From contig CM067553.1 of the NCBI GenBank assembly GCA_034509755.1, positions 48,736,110 to 48,800,109 of the forward strand: a stretch of DNA of 64,000 nt, written 5' to 3'. Under the pieces are notes generated by a model, which worked only from the letters and a program-made list of their open reading frames with translations, was not told the DNA's origin and did no database searches. Every line of letters begins with the position of its first letter. The first letter of the stretch is position 1. Below, in pieces: positions 59,792 to 64,000 of this stretch. The position numbers were made by a program, and so were the translations under genes. The DNA is from Anisodus tanguticus (taxonomy: Eukaryota > Streptophyta > Magnoliopsida > Solanales > Solanaceae).

Positions 59792-61057
59792 GCCATAGTA
59801 AGATGCATTATTTGTTGAGCAATATATAATTGGTAATTTTGTGTAGTGTCTAATTATTTCAAGGAATTGTCAATCTTAGTGCGCATTAGAAAATGAAAGC
59901 AATAATTTTAAGGGAAATTGAAGCTCCTTAGCTGATGGCATGCTGTTATCCTTAGCGAGATGTTTCTTTCACGACCACAAAGATGAAGATGGACTACATT
60001 AATCATTTTAGCAATTTAATGCAAAGGGTAACGAATTAATAGAATGGCAGTCAGATACTTTAATACAAATAAATGTATTTGCAAAACAAGTATCAGATGC
60101 AACTCTGTTGGTGAAATTCCACATATCATTCAATCAAGTGGAAGGTCTAAGATATATCATCTATTAAGCCATAACTCGTCAACTTTAGATCTAGTGGTTT
60201 CCATCAGATGAACTTGAGCCCCACCCAGAGGCCAGAGCTATCATTTCCGTAAACAGTAACTGCTAACTGCCAGCAACTAACAAAGAATACAGATAATATG
60301 GAATTGATCTTCTTTGGTACTTTTATATTTGTACTACACGTACCAGCTGGTACACCAGGAGTTTACTGACCACGCTGTCAACAACGCAGTGCAACCCTCT
60401 GGCTCTGACCTAGTAATGGTTCGTTTTGACCACTAAAGAGGATTACACACAATTATAATAAAACTGCCATCCACCTGTGGCTCCAAAAACATATCCTTAA
60501 TGGCTTAACATTAACCAACTGCCAAAATTAGTCACTAGAAGATCTTTTCCCTGAATGGATATCAGTGTAGCCAAAGCCTCCCTTGATGGACACTCAAACT
60601 TGAAGCTAGGTGCAAAACAGGTTGAGCACTTCACTTCGTTTAGGCAACACTTCTCATCACTTAATTAAAAAAAAATATATTCCTTTTATCCATAAAATTG
60701 TTGTTTGTGTTCATAGTAATTATTTTTTTAAAACACGTGTACAACTTTTATCCTCTAGAAAAAAATATATAGTTACTAGTTTTCTTCATTTGCGCCTTTA
60801 TTCATTAAATATCGTGCTTCATTTGCGCTTAGTGCTTGAAGCCCATACCAACCTCAGCTTTCTTTTACTTTCCTCCTTTGGTAACACTAACAAACTATAC
60901 TATATCTAGCCTCCAAACTAGTTTGGCATTGATACTCCGTTGATTAATTAATACAAGATAAATTTGTCAATTATTTTGTCCTTCGAGCCTGCCCCACCCC
61001 CCACCCCTCCCTTTCCCCCAAACCCAAAAAGATAAAATAGCCAAACATTATGTCAAC
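59792..61057. other. Intergenic DNA without supported features
   Basis: No convincing coding region, RNA gene or element end. 60610-60900 has an open plus-strand frame rich in His/Leu/Ser without domain character. C-rich tract at about 60990-61020. Confidence 0.4.
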
Positions 61058-61106
61058 ATAATAATAATAACAACAACAACAATAACAATAATAATAATAA
61101 TAATAT
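61058..61106. repeat. (AAT/AAC)n microsatellite
   Basis: 'aataataataacaacaacaa' continuing as (AAT)n to about 61105, directly upstream of the L1 remnant. Confidence 0.85.
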
Positions 61107-61360
61107 GAACCAAATTGTTGTACAAAATAATGTTTGAAATGTCTAGAGAGAGAAGCTCCTACTTCACTCTAGAATCTAGGAAGCTAGATGGGCTGCCCTA
61201 CAAGAAGGCACTCGCCTGGCCAGCTCTAGAGCTCGGGGGAAGATGTCGGAAGGTGGAAGATCCAATGAACCTAAGTTTGTGTTGTCGGATGAACATGTTC
61301 AGAAGGAAGATCTTTTTGAAGTGATGCTTGGTTGGGCCTTTTTCAAGATGGGTGGGTTCT

Positions 61361-61693
61361 TTTTTTTTTTACAAGGTAACATACTGTATTAATAAATCAT
61401 CAGCATAAAGTGCTGGAATCCAACACTTTACAACTTTGAATCTACATCCAAAATAGTAAAAACAAGACTATCTCTAAATCTTATTTCATCTTACAAGGAT
61501 CCTAGGATGTCTACTATAGAAAAAGGGTATGTACTCTGAGTTGCACCAATAACAAAACTTATAATGCAATTCATTTTAATCCTTTGCGAGGAGCTACTAT
61601 TGCCTTCAAAACACCTAGAATTTCTTTCCCTTCCATATAGTCCACCAAATTACTGCTGGGACAATTCTCCATCTGCCTTTGTGTGTACTGCCA
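61361..61693 (-). mobile_element. 333-bp 5'-truncated L1 LINE insertion with 13-bp TSD
   Basis: Flanked by ATGGGTGGGTTCT at 61348-61360 and 61694-61706, exact. On the minus strand it ends with a poly(A) tail (T10 at 61361). It encodes the end of a LINE ORF2: RWRIVPAVIWWTIWKERNSR then CFEGNS, the hallmark of the zinc-binding (zf-RVT) domain at the C-terminus. TSD, A tail and 5' truncation are the classic marks of target-primed reverse transcription. It splits the ORF1 of the host LINE. Confidence 0.93.
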
Positions 61694-63670
61694 ATGGGTG
61701 GGTTCTCCAGAAGCGGTGAGAAACTGGGCTGTTGAGGAGTGGGAAGCAGAAGATGGTTTGAAAATCTCTCAACTTGGGGGCACTCAGTTCTTGTTTCGAT
61801 TCGCTAATGAGGAGCAGGCTGGAAAAGTTTTTATACGAGGAATGAGGTGGCTTTGGTGTGTGTGTGGTGGGGGGGGGGGGGGGGGGGGGGGCATTTCTTG
61901 AGTCTGGAAAGATGGGCTAAATATACAGGGTGTGTAGTTTCCACGCTCTCACGGAGATATTGCAGTGGTTAACTTGGTAGAGCTTCCGGCACACTTGTAG
62001 TGCTCAGATTTGTTTAAGAATATAAGGGATCGTTGTGGTGGTTTTATTGATGTAGCTAGTAGTTTGCATGACTTGTCGAGAGTCGGAATCATAGTGAGGA
62101 AAGGAGGAAGGGTTCCTGTTTCGGTGTTGGTCAGCGACGGGGACATGGAATTTAGGGTGTAGTTGTTCCCGAATTTCGCCCTGAGATTTTGGGGAAGGAG
62201 GATAGGAGGAGTAAGGGGAGAGAAAGGAGTTTAGGAGAGAATATGGAGGTTTAGAGATGAGAAGGGAGCTCAGCCTTCGGAAGTTACGGAGGTTCCGTCG
62301 TTAACAGTTGTAGTTGATGAGAGTGATGGGGGGTTTGAATTGGTAAAGGAGACATAGGGCAAAAGGGCTGGTGAATGGACAACTTTACCCCTTGTTAAGT
62401 GAACCGGGTTGGAGATCCAGACTCGACCGGTTCACAAAGAATATGGGTCCAAACATATTTTCCTAAAGAAAAACCCATAGAAAAGGAGGTAAATTGTCCG
62501 GGTATTACGATAAATGTGAAAACGTAGCAAAATATCACCGGAAAAGCGATGAAACAGAGCTCTGAAGCTCAGATGAGGGCGTGATCCCTAGGTTTTGGTC
62601 GCACGACAAGGGCTGGCTAGTCGCAGGTTCAATTCCAAGGCATCTTTCTCCTGCGTACGAACTGGAAATCAAGTGGGGCTTGTGGCCGGTATTCCAACTC
62701 CAGCGGCTTCGAAAAGGAACTTGTAGCGGGCGATGTTAATATTTCTGAAGAGATGACGGAATCTATAAAGACGATAGGGAGAAGTCCCCGTCGCAACCCA
62801 TAAGCCTCTTCTATGTTTCTGGGCTGAGTCATTGATAGGTAGGCATAGAAGGCACACACGTTTCTAGCCTTGGATCTTATCATTATACCAGAATCTATAG
62901 AAGTAATGACATTCTCAATTGAATGTGCCCTCTTGCACTTCCAGTTGCTTCCTTGAATGATAGAGGGACTAGGTGCTTCATCATTGTTTGCCTGTTAAGT
63001 TCCCCTTGTTTGTTGTACCTCATGCACGTCTTGAAGAACATCGAGTCTGTTTTGGGGGGGAAAGAGGCTCGGAAACTTCCTGATAAGGGTCTGGGGGACT
63101 GTTCTAGAGGGAAAGGGCACTCAATTGAAGCAATTTCATTATTTGCGTAGCCTCTTCTTCTTCTGGGGACGGGGAGCTCATTCCTTGGCGCAAGGGATGC
63201 GGGAGGGATCTATTTTCGGTATGGAGAAGCATTCTTCTGTTTCTACTGCTGCAAGGACTGTGTTGTTACCTATTTAAAATGTTCCAAATCATAGCCAGCT
63301 TGTCCAGGAGGCATGGTAATGGGTAAAGAGGGGGGGCTGGACACTTGCTAATGAACCCCCACCTTTTTTTTTACAAGTTTGAAAGGAGAGAAAAAGCTTT
63401 CAAAGTGGGCGGAAGAGAAATATATTAATTTTGGGAAGTTCTTAGGGGTGTCTATTGTAAGGGTGGTGGAGAAGGTGATTGATATGTTGAGTAATATAGA
63501 ATAAGAGGCTAGATGCGAAGCAGAAACATGGGATATAGAGGTGGCAGAGGAGGAGAGCCTACCTATTGAGGCACAAAAGGGGGAAGAGAAAAAAGAAGAA
63601 ACAAGGAGGCGAGCAGGGAAGTGGCGGGTAGGGGCTAAGGGGGAAGAGAAAAAAGTAGTATGTTGAAAGA

Positions 63671-64000
63671 ATAGTAAAATCATTAGTTGAAATGTGAGGG
63701 GGATGAATAACCCCAACAAAAGGGCCATTCCAAAAGTAGGTTTTAGGGATTGGGGGGCAGATGTGATACGTATTCAAGAAATAAAAATGGAGGTTTTGTC
63801 ATATAGCATTATTAGAAGAGAGATGTGTGTTGGAGATAGGTAAAGTATGATTATATTCCGGCTAAGAGAAATGCGGGAGGAATTCTCTTTCTTTGGGATG
63901 AGAGAAAGGTAGAGCGTATGGAAGTTAATAAGGGGGATTTCTTGCTAGGTATGCGGTTTAAAAATTGTGATAATGGTTTGGAGTGGAGTTTCAGGGGTGT
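63671..64000 (+). pseudogene. L1 LINE ORF2 endonuclease start (cut by window end)
   Basis: The plus-strand frame from about 63680 reads ISxNVRGMNNPNKRAIPKVG, the N-terminal WN(V/C)RGL-type start of the L1 endonuclease (the W codon is now a stop, TGA). FRDWGADVIRIQEIKME follows, with the catalytic Glu of QE(T/I)K. A later piece reads YDYIPAKRNAGGILFLWDER and FLLGMRFKNC. At least one frameshift or stop lies between the two. The rest is beyond the window. Confidence 0.8.

Larger units (their letters stand above)
61107..64000 (+). mobile_element. L1-type LINE, 5' part, decayed, runs off the window
   Basis: Plus strand. ORF1 remnant (about 61140-62400) has the DUF4283-like pieces WAVEEWEAEDGLKISQLGGT, FLFRFANEEQAGKVFIRGMR and RDRCGGFIDVASSLHDLSRV, then VSVLVSDGDMEFRV, in changing frames. 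ORF2 begins near 63680. A G-run of about 25 lies near 61866-61890 inside ORF1. A younger LINE fragment interrupts it at 61361-61693. Many stops, so inactive. The 62400-63670 part is degraded linker. Confidence 0.8.

Noticed and set aside
61862..61892. Long G-run as a G-quadruplex regulator
   Set aside because: A homopolymer inside a decayed LINE; length may be a sequencing or assembly artefact, and no gene is near.

Overview
This is plant nuclear DNA, AT-rich and dominated by repeats, almost certainly from the nightshade family (Solanaceae). The lineage call rests on repeat families I recognise: Au-type SINEs, repeated 3' tails of an RTE-type LINE ending in GTT/TTG repeats, and Solanaceae-type gypsy and copia LTRs. 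Only two host genes are convincing, and both are on the minus strand.

Layout. 1-3495: 5' part of a SAL1-type 3'(2'),5'-bisphosphate nucleotidase gene (four exons visible; the rest lies left of the window). Its 2.5-kb first intron is built from tandem duplications, a small hAT MITE and two truncated SINEs. 3556-5486: intergenic, with decayed MITEs and a SINE inserted in one copy of a tandem duplication. 5487-11447: a decayed Ty1/copia retrotransposon (minus strand) with both LTRs and a tRNA-Met primer site, split by a 955-bp non-autonomous hAT element. 11720-12931: intact single-exon U-box/ARM E3 ubiquitin ligase (403 codons) with a duplicated promoter-proximal segment. 13700-20410: intergenic, with a Stowaway MITE, foldback MITE, Au SINEs and degenerate tandem repeats. 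20419-23848: an almost complete hAT transposon with a perfect 8-bp target duplication; its transposase keeps one frame but carries four stop codons. It lies between two diverged copies of a segment (18357-19608 and 24001-25735). 24797-33145: RTE tails, unidentified LTR-like and GC-rich blocks, then a broken RTE LINE. 33146-37629: fragments of gypsy elements, including a 996-bp LTR whose two ends are long inverted copies of each other.

37630-58444 is a continuous ~20.8-kb satellite array with a ~169-bp monomer (roughly 120 copies), irregular higher-order organisation and an EcoRI site in many monomers. The nucleosome-sized unit is compatible with centromeric, pericentromeric or subtelomeric heterochromatin; the window alone cannot say which. 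58445-61100 is low-copy-looking DNA with a tandem duplication. 61107-64000 is the 5' part of an L1-type LINE (decayed ORF1, start of the ORF2 endonuclease), itself hit by a 333-bp truncated LINE insertion with a perfect 13-bp target duplication.

The host genes do not form a pathway. The main value of the window is a layered record of nested insertions, many with readable target-site duplications, next to a large satellite array. Positions of decayed elements are approximate. Family names come from motif recognition by eye, not from database searches.
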